A stretch of DNA of 64,000 bases from Nematostella vectensis. Its lineage: Eukaryota; Cnidaria; Anthozoa; Actiniaria; Edwardsiidae. Position 1 is the first letter of the stretch, and the number at the start of each line of letters is the position of its first letter. The stretch lies in NCBI RefSeq assembly GCF_932526225.1, contig NC_064042.1, positions 2,153,001 to 2,217,000 of the forward strand. The letters are read 5' to 3'. The notes beneath the pieces were generated by a model. It saw only the letters and a program-made list of their open reading frames with translations. It did not search any database and was not told where the DNA came from. This document shows positions 11,850 to 64,000 of the stretch, piece by piece. The position numbers and the translations under genes were made by a program.

Positions 11850-12326
11850 TGATATGAAAACACGTCACGCATTACTTTGTATAACAGCGTTTATGATAAC
11901 AGTACTTAGTTTACACCCTTTTTCAGTCTAACAAACAAACCTAGGCACACAGGATGAGTACAAAAAAGATGAAAAGGTCTTGCATTATTTTATTTTCTTT
12001 TAAAGTGGCACCTTTTTTCTTAACGAAAACTTATAGTATATTTTCTATAAGAATTATTGTTTTTCATAACAGTAAATTGATTTCCGAATATTTATCAACA
12101 TTTTAAGGTTAGAAAGAGGCGTAACTTCAAAAGAAGATGTTTACGCGCGAACATTACTTTTTATACTGTTATACACAACGAATTTCGCGGTAAAAGTCAC
12201 AAAGGAAAAAAAAAACACACGCACACAACCGAAATAACATATATATACCCTCAGGACCGAGGAAAGAAGGTGGACACTCACATGATACTGACTAATTTTA
12301 AAATACGTTCTACTAAATATCCTAAA
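11850..12326. other. spacer between the SLC16 copies, nothing recognised
   Basis: AT-rich, no credible ORF. Homology between the duplicates ends at about 11850 on one side and restarts at about 12483 (3' UTR of copy B). Confidence 0.45.
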
Positions 12327-12467
12327 CAGGGGCGGATCTAGCTTTTCGCTAAAGGGGGGTTTGGGTCAGTGACAAAGGGGGTAGGGGGTAATTTTTTTGT
12401 TACATATGGCTTTCTGGCAGCCCAAGGGGGGGGTTAAACCCTTTAAACACTCCCCCTAGATCCGCTA
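12327..12467. mobile_element. MITE with GGCGGATCTAG-type inverted ends
   Basis: Left caggggcggatctag and right ccctagatccgc are inverted; about 140 bp with runs of G. An inverted relative lies at about 29010-29156 and shares the ctggcagc / gctgccag core. The CAGGGG start suggests a hAT-derived element. Confidence 0.65.
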
Positions 12468-12543
12468 ATGCTAAACTCCTATTTCTAGACACTTGCAACG
12501 ACCCTTTTACTGTAGTTAGCAAACTTCTTTTTGTAGCAAATGA

Positions 12544-15500
12544 TCACAATCTAGTCGTGATTTCCTCATCACTGTCTTTCTCAGCCTCCCCCAGGCTTCC
12601 ATTTGTAGATCTTTGCTGATGCTTTGTCTGCCTCCAGGGCTTAAAGCAGTACTGAAGCAGAGGTACAAATGCCGCTAACAGCATGATGCTACCTGCAGTG
12701 TAATAGGAAGGGTCGTAAGACCCGTACAGATCTGCTATGAAACCTGAAAAGCAAACAGATCTAGGTAGTTACATGATATTGCAAGCTGCGCCCAAAAACA
12801 CAATGAACAACTGCTACTAGGATTAAGCGGCGGCGAGTTTGATATTTGAAGCCAGGGAGTGATCGAACATTAATTTTGTCATTATTTGCGAATATAGTCT
12901 CAATTGAACTCACCAGCAAGCGGAGCTCCAGCGGCATTGCCAGCAGACGTCACAAACTGACCAATCGGATAAGCCACCTCTCTAAGCTCCTCCCTCACTG
13001 TCTCAAGCACCAATACGATCAAGGTTGTCACGCAACACCCAATTCCAAGCCCAAGAAACACGGAGAATATCACGAAGTGCGTGTACTGTGTGGCCAGCGG
13101 TAACAGCACCATGCCCATCCCCATGGAAACAGCGCCAAATTGATTGACAAAGAAAGGGTTGAGGGACTTGATGTCTAGGACACGGCCGCTGACTATGGAA
13201 GAGACCAGTGAGCAGGCGCCGATGAAAATGAACAGTTCAGACGCATCCTTCTCTGGGATGCCTGACTCCATGCAGTATTTGACCTGGTGATTAAATGACA
13301 CGTCATATCACGGCCACGTCACAGTGCGTCACCCAAAAAACAAGAACACGATTATATCACGGGCACGTCACGCGCAGAACAAGAACACCAGTATATCACG
13401 GCCACGTCACAGTGCGTCACGCAGGGAACATTACGTCACACACAAAACGAACATTACGTCACACACAAAACATTATCACGATAAAATCACGGTAACATCA
13501 CCCACAAAACATAATCACGATAATATCACGGGCACGTCACGTACAAAACATTATCACGATTATATCACGAACACGTTACGGTACGTCACGCAAAGAACAC
13601 TCACCAAGTGGACGTAAGAGACGAATGCGGTGAGCGTCTCCAGCGTGAGTGTCACGAGTGCGATGATGTAGGCAGGCGTCCTAAGGGTCTCGGTAACGAG
13701 CGCGCACTTGCCACGTGACTGCTGTGGCTTGGTGACGTCATCTGTTTGCTCCTCTGATATCTCGGCCTTTTTGACATTCGGGTCCAAGGTCAAGAGGAGG
13801 AAGAGAGCGACACCCACCACACCTGCCATAATCCTGAAACGCGGGAAAACGTGTGCTAAGAAATCACGTGGTTTCTTGAGTGGTAAGCTAACGCCAAAGT
13901 AAACACAAAAATGGCTTGTAGTTACGCCAGAGAGTGACGAAAAAATAAAATATTTCAATAAATAAGGTTTTTTCTGGCATATAAACTTTATGTTTGGTAG
14001 GCGCTGAATAATATTTTGTTGTTGTTGTTGTTGTTTTGCCGCCAATGCTATTACGTAGTACAAGTCGTAATTTTTAATATGTAGTGTTAGCCGGCACTTA
14101 TTTGTGGTTATTTGAGAATGTTTTATTCTACAGCCTCGAGGTTGCAGGCCAGTGATCTTCGTCGAAAACATTCCCGACTAACTCCCAAACGGCTAACTGT
14201 AGCAGGCTAATCTGGAAAGGCGAGGTATTCAAAGTTCTCCCCGTAGAAAGCAAGCTGTTTCAAACTTTTTCACAGTTCCCAAGCGGAACTGATCCTTGAT
14301 TGAACCGTCACCCTCTGACTAGAAAAGCGAAGCCGTTGGCAGTGAACTACCGCGTGCACTTAAAAACACGACGATATTATCCAGGATGGGGGACTGGGCA
14401 TAGCTCGGTCGCACACTCGCTAGGATACCAAAGGAGCATCAACGTTTTACTAGAATTGATAGTTATCTTACCGGAAAGTACCACGCCATCCGTACGCATC
14501 GAGCAACACTTGAAGCACAGGCCCCTGGGCCAGAACGCCAACAGATATCCCGGATGTTAAGAATCCTAGCGCCAGACCTCTTCTCTTTTCAAAGTACTCG
14601 GCCACCGCGTACACGCATGACATGTAGAAGAGACAGCTGCCCAGTCCGTACAGCACGCTATAGGAAAAGAAGATATGCAGGGAGGCTTTGGTGAACGATG
14701 TGAGAACGAGGCTGATGCAGCACGTCAGCGAACCCAGGACAGCGGTAACACGAAAGTTGAACCTGCCAATCAAAAGTCCGGCCAGCGGTGATGCCAAAAA
14801 GGTCAGACACTGCGCTATGGAGCCAACCCACGCTGGAAGCAAGGATTTGAATCATTAGCCAACATAGATAGTTAATGAGGGAGGAGAGAAAATGCAATAG
14901 ACGCGAGAGGGTCACCTGGGCTGTCCTTCAAGGCATGAAAGAATTAAGATTAACGGCACACATAAAGCTATCTTTTTGGGGGTCTAGAACCGAGAAAACT
15001 TCAATTCCAAGTCAGCCGCAATGTGGTAACCTTGACAAATGACAATGAATTTGAAGGTACGCTCCCCCATCCCTTAAAAAGATACAGATTAATTTCCTGA
15101 TATTCCTTTAAGTGACAGCGTTTAATAAAAAATGACAATTTCTTTGATAACTTTTCTCCAGCATGGCTAAGATGCTCCTCCGTAGGGCAGCTAAAGCTTG
15201 CAGCTCACAGACCCGACGTCACGTGATCACACTCTATTGGTAAACAACGGAAGAACGTAGGCGGCGTATTTTTCATTTGTAGTTTTATTTCAAGATGCAT
15301 ATGAAGAAAACGTTTTTGTTTGGGGGTCCGGTACCACGCGAGGAATCTTAGTTTCTTTTCAGAGACTTTCTCTATTGAGTAAAGCTGGTCACAGTTACCT
15401 TTTTGCTTTTCTAATTACAAGTCATAAAGTTTACGAAGCACCTGCGGTACGGCAATCTTAAAAATGACAAGAGTAACGCAGTTTTTCCTAATACGAAATA

Positions 15501-16844
15501 TGATTAGTTTCCTTATATAAAAGTGACCGCGTATGGCAAAAACGACAATTTTTGGCTAAATTTTCTTAAAATATTGCCAAATGCTGTTCCTACGCCCCTT
15601 GCAGTAGGGGATTCGCTAGCCTTCCCTACATGCACCGCTTTAACTCAAAAAAGCAGCAGAAAAAAAGGCACTCCAGGAATCCGGTGGAAAGGAGCTGGGA
15701 ACGAGTGACGTTTGGTATTGTCCCTTCTCCCTTCGCAAGGGAATCTGTTCGCCACACCAACCCCGCGAAGTTATTTAGACGCACTCTCGGTTTTTTAACG
15801 TTTGTGGTAACTGTAGAAATAGTGTATATACTTTCCCTGAGTTTGGAATTCGGCGTAAGATCGTGTGCGAATATAGTGACTCCCCCGCTCTAGAGTAGAA
15901 CTTTTTCTTCTAGGGAACATAAAGACGATTTGTGCTAGAATTTTATCACTGAAAGTAGATATTTGTGATGAATACAACCCGGCCAGAGAAATATGAGTTC
16001 AAATAAGTGCAAGAACACTTAGACCATACAAATTTCTTTTATGGAATGATCTAGATCGAGCTCGCCGTCTTTGATTTTACGGAAAAAATTGTCGTCTAAT
16101 TGAAGACGGAACGACCGAAATGAAAACTAAATGATTTACAACGAGTATATGTAGGTAGGCCCTTGGACTTGTGCACAAAAAGGTAAAAAACAGTCATAAA
16201 AACGCTGCTTGCAAGATATTTGAACAATTGGAAAGATAGTGCGAGATTTCTGCTAGACGTACGCCTGGCGCATTCGACCCCTTGAAACCGCATCCTGACC
16301 GTCATGCACCGTGCGCTTCTTTAACATCCCCAAAATGCATCGCGCGGCGTCTGGGTGCGCCCTCACCCACAAGTGACACCCCTCATAAAACAACCCTTTG
16401 CAAAATAAAGTACTACAAACTCCATTTAACCGTGCTTTCTTTGTCAAGGTCTGGTGACTCTCGACAACTAATTTCAATTTATCTTCGATGTTTGTGTAAT
16501 ATCGTCAGGATAAAAAAAAATGTAAACAGAAATAAAATAAAAACGATCGATTGGATATACCACAGACAAAATAGACAAAACATTTCAGGATTACAGACTC
16601 ACATAGACTCCCATAGATAAAAAAAAAATGCCATGATTTTTAGTACCCACTTTCATCCTAACCTACCTATTTTCTGTCTGGAGTCGTTGAAATAATTCAG
16701 TAATACCGGCATAACCACAGCAAAGCAATTACTGAAGCCGAGAAATATGATGCTTGAAATACTTGCTGATACACACACGAGAAATGACCACCAACTATCC
16801 TTCTCTTTTGGAGCCCTTTTGCTCGTTAAACACGCTAGCCCCAT
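12544..16844 (-). CDS. SLC16/monocarboxylate-transporter-like MFS protein, copy B (445 aa, 5 coding exons)
   Basis: Tandem paralogue of copy A with the same exon phases. Exons (complement): 16844-16667, 14832-14472, 13833-13605, 13283-12914, 12743-12544; 1,338 bases in closed frame. Same landmarks: KEKDSWWSF before TM1, YFEKRRGLALGFL in exon 2, VHLVKYCMESGIPEKDA across exons 3/4, GFIADLYGSYDPS in exon 5. Exon 3 is six codons shorter than in copy A within the central cytoplasmic loop. The C-terminus differs (ends ITTRL instead of AMTKI). The first of the two ATGs in A is GTG here, so translation starts at the second (16844). Introns and UTRs are still alignable with A, so the duplication is recent. 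Function as for A; substrate unknown. Confidence 0.85.
13300..13600 (+). repeat. 36-39-bp minisatellite in intron 3 of SLC16 copy B
   Basis: About seven imperfect units of the same acgtcacgcacaaaacatta-type family as in copy A, fewer than in A. The array existed before the duplication and has changed length since. Confidence 0.85.
14940..16380. other. extra sequence in intron 1 of SLC16 copy B
   Basis: Alignment with copy A intron 1 resumes at caaccctttgcaaaataaa (about 16391, compare 10609). The preceding 1.4 kb has no counterpart in A and no ORF or inverted ends I could define. It may be an unrecognised insertion or loss from A. Confidence 0.4.
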
Positions 16845-17148
16845 CACGTTACAGTTATTTCCTTCGAAGCCTGTTTGGAAACAAAATAAGAGGAAAAATC
16901 AATCCGAGGCAAGGATAAGCTAGCAGTGATAAGTGGTCAAAGTAATGTTCAACGGATAGCACGTGTTCGATGCTGTTTATAAATAAATCTAAACGAATCA
17001 CTTTCGATGTTCATGCATTGGTTCCATTATCTATATCTTATGAGTTTTTATGAAATTTATCTTTAGTTCTATCTACTCGGATCAACCAAAAAAGCTACTT
17101 ATTTTCAAACAGAATCGATCCCTCTTGGTGCCCTTCTGACCATATGAT

Positions 17149-17670
17149 GAATACCAGACAGTATTTTGTTTTGACATGATATAAGTACTGTTATTTAATC
17201 TGTTAGACTGGCTTATGGGTACTAATTATTCTTAATATTAAAGGTGTTAGATAAAGTCCAACAATATCGAAGCCGTCAAAGCCAGGCATTGGCAACCTTT
17301 ATTGGATAATTGTTTTGATTTATCCATATTCTTCGAGACGCATGGCTACTTTCGGTCGTAGAACTGCCATTTGCCATTTGCACTGACAACCTTTGAAATA
17401 GGTGTGAATACCAGACAGTATTTTGTTTGACATAATATAAGCACTGTTATTTGATCTGTTAGACCAAATTTGGCTTATGGGTATTATTTTTTCGTGAAAT
17501 TAAAGGTGTTAAATAAAGTCCAGCAATGTCAAAGCCGTCAAAGCCAAGCATTGGTAACCTTTATTGGATAATTATTGTTTTGATTAATCCATATAATTTC
17601 TTCGAGGCGCATGATCACTTTCGGTCGTAGAGCTACCATTAATCATTTGCACTGACAACCTTTGAAATAG
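17149..17670. repeat. two-copy tandem duplication, period 257 bp
   Basis: gaataccagacagtattttg recurs at 17149 and 17406 and homology extends over the whole period. Each copy ends in gcactgacaacctttgaaat, a motif also found as an inverted end near 28100 and 59282-59530. Confidence 0.85.
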
Positions 17671-17697
17671 GTGTATGTCATGGACCAACTAAAGAAA

Positions 17698-17931
17698 AAT
17701 GTAGTAAGGAAAACCAGAGGACAGCGTATGTCTGCAGACATAGGACCTTGTGGTCTGCGTCGACAGTTTGAAATGAATAAGATATTTAAAAGAAAATGTC
17801 GACAACGCAGATATGGTTTTTAGAACTATATTTCGTCAGACCAATATCTGCCTTCTTCAGGTTACCTTATGGTTAAAAACAATATCTGCGTTGTTGTCGA
17901 CTTTTTCTTTTAAATTATTTATCTAAAGAAA
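17698..17931. mobile_element. 234-bp insertion with internal inverted repeats and a 9-bp direct repeat
   Basis: ctaaagaaa occurs at 17689-17697 and 17923-17931 and once at the matching place in copy A (about 11695-11703). The inserted block has two inverted arms that contain gtcgacaacgcagatat or its complement (about 17796-17825 and 17880-17912). No coding potential. Confidence 0.6.
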
Positions 17932-17939
17932 CTCACCTT

Positions 17940-18030
17940 TTAAAACTTTAAAGAAAGTTACGGAAACTAATCAGGCTGCAGCTGTTTTCATCGAGAAGAA
18001 TGAAGAACACTACCCCGAACGATTGAACTT
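17940..18030 (-). other. 5' noncoding exon of SLC16 copy B (5' end uncertain)
   Basis: GTTTTAAAAG followed by GTGAGTTTC matches the copy A noncoding exon and donor. Confidence 0.5.
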
Positions 18031-18069
18031 TTGAATTTGACTTTCAAATTCATTCTGATTAACACATAG

Positions 18070-19322
18070 ATTTAAGCACTGCCTAAAAGCGGAAGTAGCA
18101 TTTTTTCTCCCTACATGTGTGCAGACCTGGGGCCAGTATGCCCCCCCCCCACCCCCTTTGAAGACCAAAATTTAGGGCAGGGGGCATAAAAAAAGATATG
18201 AAAGCATAGCTCAGGTGGGTAGCTTCGGAATCTACTGTAAACCCAGTAAGAGTGGAGCAATGGGCGTGAGATCTCGTAGAAAGGAGTTGAACCTCTCCTC
18301 TAAGGCAGCGATGGAGGGGATCTCACGCCTTAGCAAATGCTACTACCACTCGCTGGACTCAGCACCGAGACTGTTAACTTCATTCCGCTATGTTTGACTC
18401 CCTCGGAGCAGATACCTTGTTCGAATTTTTGCTCTAGCTCAGACTTGCATAGCCTTTGGACCCGGTTTCTTGACTTCTTTTATGCTGGAGAGCCCTTACC
18501 GTGCTGCAAGACTACTATCTGCCTTCGGATGACCAACAAGGAAATTTTTTATGTTACCCTGGCTTTGCTAACAGAGCATCTTTTGGCTTTCTTTAACGGC
18601 AAGTGAATCTCCACAGCGTTAATCATAGTGCTTAGGAAAATAGCAAACGTATCCCTCGTCAGGTAATGTAGCGACGTCAGATTTTCAGTTGAGGTTGAAA
18701 ATGTCAAGGCTGAAAATATTCTTACTATAAGGATTTTCTTAAATTATTTACTTTTTATTTGCTAGGACGATTTTCAAATCTTATAAAATAAATAGTTTCT
18801 CAAAAACAACATAATTCTTATACTTTGGATATACTCGTCTGTTTGAAAATCAATCTATAAATTAAATAAGAAATAAATACGTCTTTGCGTAAGACACCTA
18901 GCTAATTATTCATGTGTCGTAACCCGCGGTGGTTCATGGGTAGCGTATAAACGGCTGAATCCTTTTATTTGAAAGCTAGGTGAATGTTCATACCAAATTT
19001 AAACAAGAGTTCTACAGTTTTTTGAAACCTGGATTTGTATTTTGTTTACTCTTATTTGCTTATTTACTTGATACCCACAAAGCACTGCGGGTTACGATAC
19101 ACAGATTCTCCTAGTGTAACCTTATTTGAAATAGGTCTATACTTTCGTATACTCACATGGCTTTTTTCATCAAAACGCTTCATTTTTTTGGGGGGGGTAA
19201 CTGAAGAAACAAAATAACAACAAAGGCATCCTGGACAGAAAAACTACAATTTAAGTTAAGCTCTAGTTTTCGCCTGGCTAGCTGAATTACTTATCCGGGT
19301 ATCAGTGACATCCGGGACTGAT
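18070..19322. other. spacer between SLC16 copy B and the ABCC4-like gene; 3' UTR of the latter
   Basis: No coding region recognised. It holds a C run at about 18141-18150, an imperfect inverted pair (gtgtcgtaacccgc near 18917, gcgggttacgatacac near 19087), and a tRNA-like A-box string (tagctcaggtgg near 18207) without a convincing B box. An AATAAA on the minus strand near 18963-18968 could end the ABC transcript. Confidence 0.4.
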
Positions 19323-44301
<24,979 letters not shown>

Positions 44302-44619
44302 CACCGTATCTTTCAGTTCTGGTATGTTATTTTGAGTAATGTTACATCCCGGAGGAAACTTTGGCAGGAAAACACGACCAAAAAGAGGCAGGCGTTTCTC
44401 GTTGGGTGCAAATGTGAGGCCTGGGTCGAGTCCTCCTGAGACTGCTAGCTTGGCGCGACGGCGGGTGAGGGACTTGAAATCTGAGGCTAGAGAGCGACTC
44501 GAGCAGGTTTTTAAAAAGTTGGTAAAAATGAAAGGGAAACACGGTACGAATTGCTTCAAGTCGGTTGGGAGAGGGAGTGGGGGGTACAGCATCTTTGCAT
44601 ATATTGCATGTGTTTATTG

Positions 44620-46509
44620 ATATGGCTTGTGAAAAAACCAACAACACGCCACCATGGGACATGGTACAGAACACGAAAGAAGAGTTCAAGAAAAAAGAGA
44701 AACATCTCCACCTGTCTAGCATATGTTCATCCTTTATTTCTTTTGTTGGCCGCGATGCCCTGGGACCCGATGATGCGTCTACAGCTTTCCATTTTATCAA
44801 AGCGTGGATGATTTTTGGACGCTATATTTAGGTTTGAGACCCTTACACCCGATGCCTGTGCCAAGAAAAATATTAACTCTAGAATCTGAAATGGTCCTCA
44901 GAAATTCGAGGAGAGTATCTTACAAGAGGTTTAATCAATGTATTCTCAAAAGCCTTAAAACATAAAACATCTTAGATTGCATGCATTTCGAACTAGCTTC
45001 CTTTTGTTGTTCTGGGCACAAAAAATGTCATATGCACGTACGTGACTGGACAAAGAAGTACATCAATGTAGACCTCGGTCGTATCGGCCGTTGTTGTGCT
45101 GCACATGTTGACGACATCACTATAGCAACACACCTATTCCCAAGAGACGCAAGCGTGTAAAAGACCCCGATATTTTTCAGTCTATATCTCAGCGAGCTGT
45201 GCGTGGCGTAACCAACTAAGACAGGGCTGGGATCCTGGTTATTGCCTCCCCATTAATGCGCGGGTACCTCAGGTTCCTTTGTGTTGTACAGTTCGCTAGA
45301 TAGCGGTGCTGGGGCCGAAATCTCCATCTTAGCCGTAAAGCTTTATGCTGCCATACGGTGTTTCAGCGCGTGTCTGGAAGTATGGTCTATTTTTTATCAG
45401 ATCTGGACAAGGTTCGATTCTCGACCATGTCCTCGAATTTATTTTTTTCACTGTTTACCAGTTACAATTACATATTCCTTGCTCACCCCCGTTCTCCGTT
45501 GTTCGGTCAAGACCACATTCTCTGCTCACACTTGCTCCCCTTTGCTCATTCTGTTCTCCGGAGTTCGGCCAAGTCGGTATTTATTGCTCGCCCCCGTTCT
45601 CAGTAATTTTCATATTCCTTCCTCATCCTTGCTCCCCCATTAGTTTTCCCGTCAAGTCCAAATTCCTTCCTCTCACCCCAGTTCTGTTTTTCTGCCAAGT
45701 CCACATTCACTGCTTTCACGCGCTCCTCTTTCCTTAACCCTTTTTGTATATTTTAACTCGTATTACTAGAGGAGGGCGTTTGTTAGATAGGGGCGTTCAA
45801 CACAAACTTGTAAGCTAAGAGGGGGGGGGGGGGGCGTTTCATTATAGGAGGCGTTCTTTAGATAGGGGGCGTTCATTTCGCCGATCCGCTGGCAAGCTAG
45901 GCCGCAAACTAGACACTCTTGAGTATTTGGATGAATATTTTATTTTAAAAGTATAATACAACACAGAGTGGGCTTGTATAACTTAGTTACAACATCACGA
46001 AATATATACAGGAAAACATGTCGGATGTAATTTACAAGTACTAAAAAAAATATGTTACACCGGTTACATACTTACTACTTGTATAGGTTATGGTCCCTTG
46101 TTGGACATTTAATGGCTAATACCCAAATGAATTTCACCTAATTCCAATTGTGTCAATCTCACATTACGTCATAGCCAAGGCATACATCTAATACCTTTGG
46201 CGTGGCCTTGGTCACGCGCACCCTAGGACCCCTCCCTTGTATGGCTACGGCCATGGTGATTTTATAGTTTTACGCACACTACTGTAAACACCAAGACAAA
46301 GTTGTAAAACAAGATTAAATCATCATGGGAGAAAAACTTTCTACATATGCGAGTTCTAATATATAGTACGTTTCTTGCATTCTTATTGGTTTATAATCCG
46401 TCGAAGTGTCCACGGTAGCGCGCATGGCAACGTAAGGTGACCTATGACTTTTGGCGTGTTGGGTTAGCTGATGCTATTCATGAGGACGATTAAAAACCAT
46501 AATCGTGTA
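44620..46509. other. intergenic between the two ABC genes; 5' region of one and 3' UTR of the other
   Basis: No gene recognised. It holds degenerate C/T-rich repeats at about 45470-45730 (cccgttctc / gtcaag spacing of about 55 bases), a B-box-like ggttcgattctcgacc at 45411-45426 without a clear A box, and a G run at about 45822-45834. The promoter of the upstream ABC gene should lie near 44300-45000 but no TATA or initiator is evident. Confidence 0.45.
45939..45944 (-). terminator. candidate polyadenylation signal of the second ABC gene
   Basis: AATAAA on the minus strand about 565 bases after the TGA at 46510. By-eye match only. Confidence 0.35.
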
Positions 46510-62380
<15,871 letters not shown>

Positions 62381-62578
62381 CTATGAAGAGTCATCACATA
62401 ACATAAGTGGTGCTTGCTTTGCAAAGGGTGGGGGGCCTAAGACATTTACTTGTCCACAAAAAATGGGTTGCATTTGATTTTGTTGGAGGGGATTGTAGTG
62501 TATTAGCATTAAGATATTTATAGGATTAACACTAGTGATGATGTTAATTGATTATGTATGTAATGATTGCGTGAAATT

Positions 62579-62621
62579 ATTAATATATATATAATATATA
62601 TAATATATAATATATATCTGT
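62579..62621. repeat. AT dinucleotide-type microsatellite
   Basis: taatatatatataatatata-type tract between the ABC exon at 62380 and the retroelement remnant. Confidence 0.8.
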
Positions 62622-62654
62622 TATGAGTTTGAACTTTGTACCTAATAAATACAT

Positions 62655-62849
62655 TTGGCTCCTGAGTTGTTTCAGTACACAATTCAGAAGGTTCTTGCAG
62701 GGTTACCTGGAGTGTTAAACTTAGCTGACGATATTGTTGTTTTCGGTAAAGACGAACGCCAACACAAAGAGCGTTTATTGAGTGTTATGTCACGTTTGTC
62801 GGAAAGCGGGTTGACACTCAATCCAGGTAAGTGTGTTACATTCCGGATC
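62655..62849 (+). pseudogene. reverse transcriptase fragment (palm and thumb part)
   Basis: Contains LADDIVVFG, the gypsy form of the catalytic YxDD box, and LNPGKC downstream. The N-terminal fingers/palm half is absent and the frame ends in TAG at 62850. Confidence 0.85.
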
Positions 62850-63217
62850 TAGCCACCCTGTCCGCTCCACTTAGAGCATTAACGCGCCAATCGGTTCCAT
62901 TTGAATGGACCCAGAAACAGGAAGATAGTTTTCGCGACATCAAAAGGCTGATGAGTGCTAGTGAGACGTTAGCATATTTTGATAGAGAGAGCGAAACGAC
63001 CGTGATCGCTGATGCGAGTCCAGTGGGATTAGGAGCTGTCCTAGTCCAGAGAAAAGCAGGTGAGAACCGAGTAGTAGCGTATGGGCATAGAAGTCTAACA
63101 GATGTGGAAAAGAGATATTCTCAGACAGAACGCGAAGCACTGTCATTAGTATGGGCTTGTGAACACTTCCAGATGTATTTATTAGGTACAAAGTTCAAAC
63201 TCATAACAGATCGGTAG
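62834..63217 (+). pseudogene. RNase H domain fragment
   Basis: Starts in the connection region (IPDLATLSAPLRALT) in a different frame from the RT piece, so a stretch between them is missing. Catalytic acids are visible in VIADASPVGLGAVL, QTEREALSLVWA and LITDR. The frame stops at 63215-63217. Confidence 0.85.
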
Positions 63218-63240
63218 TGAGGGAAGCTATACCGATTGCA

Positions 63241-64000
63241 ATGTCATGGGAAGAGATTAAAACCAGTTCAGATAACTGCGATAGTGTCGAAAACATGAAG
63301 GAAGCTTTGAAAACAGGTAAGTGGGACAAGTGTGCAGCAAGTGTGAAGTCAGTGAGAGGAGAGTTGAGTGAGTGCGATGGTGTGATTTTGCTTGGAAATC
63401 GGATTTTCCTACCCTCAGACCTACGAGATCGAGTGTTAAAATTAGCACACGAGGGTCATCAAGGAATTGTCAAGTGTAAGCAGAGGCTTCGAAGTAAGGT
63501 ATGGTGGTTAGGCATGGACAAGGATGTTGAGTCTATGAGTCTATCATGTGAGTTATGTCAGCTAGTGTCGAGCTATGAACCACCGGTACCTATCCTTACG
63601 ACCGAAATGCCTGAAGGACCATGGCAATTTTGTAGTACGGATCTTCTTGGACCGCTCCCCGATGGTAGGTATGTGATTGTCATCATCGATTATTTCAGTC
63701 GATATTTTGAGGCCGCTATGTTGAGATCGACTAAGGCAGAGAACATTATCGAATTCTTAGATGCAACATTTGCTAGGTATGGGTATCCAGAAGTGTTGAG
63801 GACGGATAACGGTCCGCAATTTATCTCAGGCGAGTTCCAGACATTTCTCAGGGCAGGTGGGGTGAAATGGCTTTCTACGACTCCACTTTGGCCCCAGGCA
63901 AACGGTTTGGTAGAGAGAACTAACCGGTCGATATTGAAGGTGTTAAAGATAGCTACTCAGGAGAAGGCAGACATGCAGAGAGAGTTTAGGAAGTTTGTTG
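63241..64000 (+). pseudogene. integrase, N-terminal zinc-binding and DDE core (continues past the window)
   Basis: HHCC finger (HEGHQG ... CELC), then the DDE triad: Asp in STDLLG (63640), Asp in RTDNGPQF (63805), Glu in GLVERTN (63912). The frame is open to the window edge. The linker between RNase H and this domain is shortened and out of frame with RNase H. Confidence 0.88.

Larger units (their letters stand above)
62650..64000 (+). mobile_element. Ty3/gypsy-type retroelement remnant (partial pol, runs off the window)
   Basis: Order reverse transcriptase, RNase H, integrase on the + strand identifies the Ty3/gypsy class. No LTR, gag or protease is seen at the left: homology begins in the middle of reverse transcriptase right after an AT-rich tract. 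Two frame breaks with missing segments separate the three domains, so this copy is defective at least on its left side. It lies opposite to, and just upstream of, the second ABC gene. Confidence 0.88.

Noticed and set aside
18200-18400. Possible tRNA gene starting with tagctcaggtggg
   Set aside because: No matching B box at the right distance and no cloverleaf.
44342-44800. 152-codon ORF on the minus strand upstream of the first ABC gene
   Set aside because: No domain or composition typical of a protein; overlaps the likely 5' region. An N-terminal extension from 44592 in the ABC frame was also not preferred because the ATG at 44301 aligns with the family start and has good context.
45345-45737. 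130-codon ORF rich in P, F and S
   Set aside because: Falls in a degenerate C/T-rich repeat; overlapping open frames look equally arbitrary.

Overview
The window is eukaryotic, intron-rich, AT-leaning animal DNA. The gene repertoire (GT31 glycosyltransferase, SLC16-type transporters, ABCC4-type transporters), the many short inverted-repeat transposons, the long homopolymer runs and the dense minisatellites fit a cnidarian such as a sea anemone (Nematostella-like). The species is inferred, not proven by the sequence. All exon structures below were read by eye from GT/AG sites, reading phase and family alignment.

Layout. 404-1531 (+): intronless beta-1,3-galactosyltransferase-family gene, followed by a short MITE and a G-rich minisatellite field (2.3-3.7 kb). 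5.2-11.3 kb and 12.5-16.8 kb (-): two head-to-tail paralogous SLC16/monocarboxylate-transporter-like genes, each with five coding exons plus a conserved 5' noncoding exon. The first copy carries a 1,967-bp terminal-inverted-repeat transposon in intron 2, and the paralogue preserves the empty site. 19.3-44.3 kb (-): a complete 28-exon ABCC4/MRP4-like gene, 1,516 codons in closed frame. 46.5-62.4 kb (-): the 3' 21 exons of a tandem ABCC4-like paralogue. Its frame is open, but key ATP-site residues are changed. 62.65-64.0 kb (+): a broken Ty3/gypsy pol remnant that runs off the window.

Most striking signal. Several minisatellites and tandem duplications in the ABC genes, and one in an SLC16 gene, are built from an exon-intron boundary. 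Each unit holds the last or first few exon bases plus the 5' or 3' splice site. Examples are a 42-bp unit x about 19 at an acceptor (32.05-32.85 kb), a 55-bp unit x about 8 at a donor (29.6-30.1 kb), a 29-bp unit x about 65 at a donor (48.3-50.2 kb), and an 81-bp unit x about 5 at a donor (24.9-25.5 kb), plus smaller 2-3 copy cases. Two larger intronic arrays (22-bp, 5.9 kb; 28-bp, 2.7 kb) show higher-order duplication of 986 and 897 bp.

How the genes relate. The two ABC genes form a tandem pair with a mosaic of near-identical and strongly diverged exons, which suggests gene conversion. The first looks like a functional exporter with a long acidic C-terminal tail. The second has lost both halves of the composite ATP site that normally hydrolyses ATP in ABCC proteins, yet keeps 21 exons in frame. 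The SLC16 pair is a recent duplication that includes the UTRs and introns.
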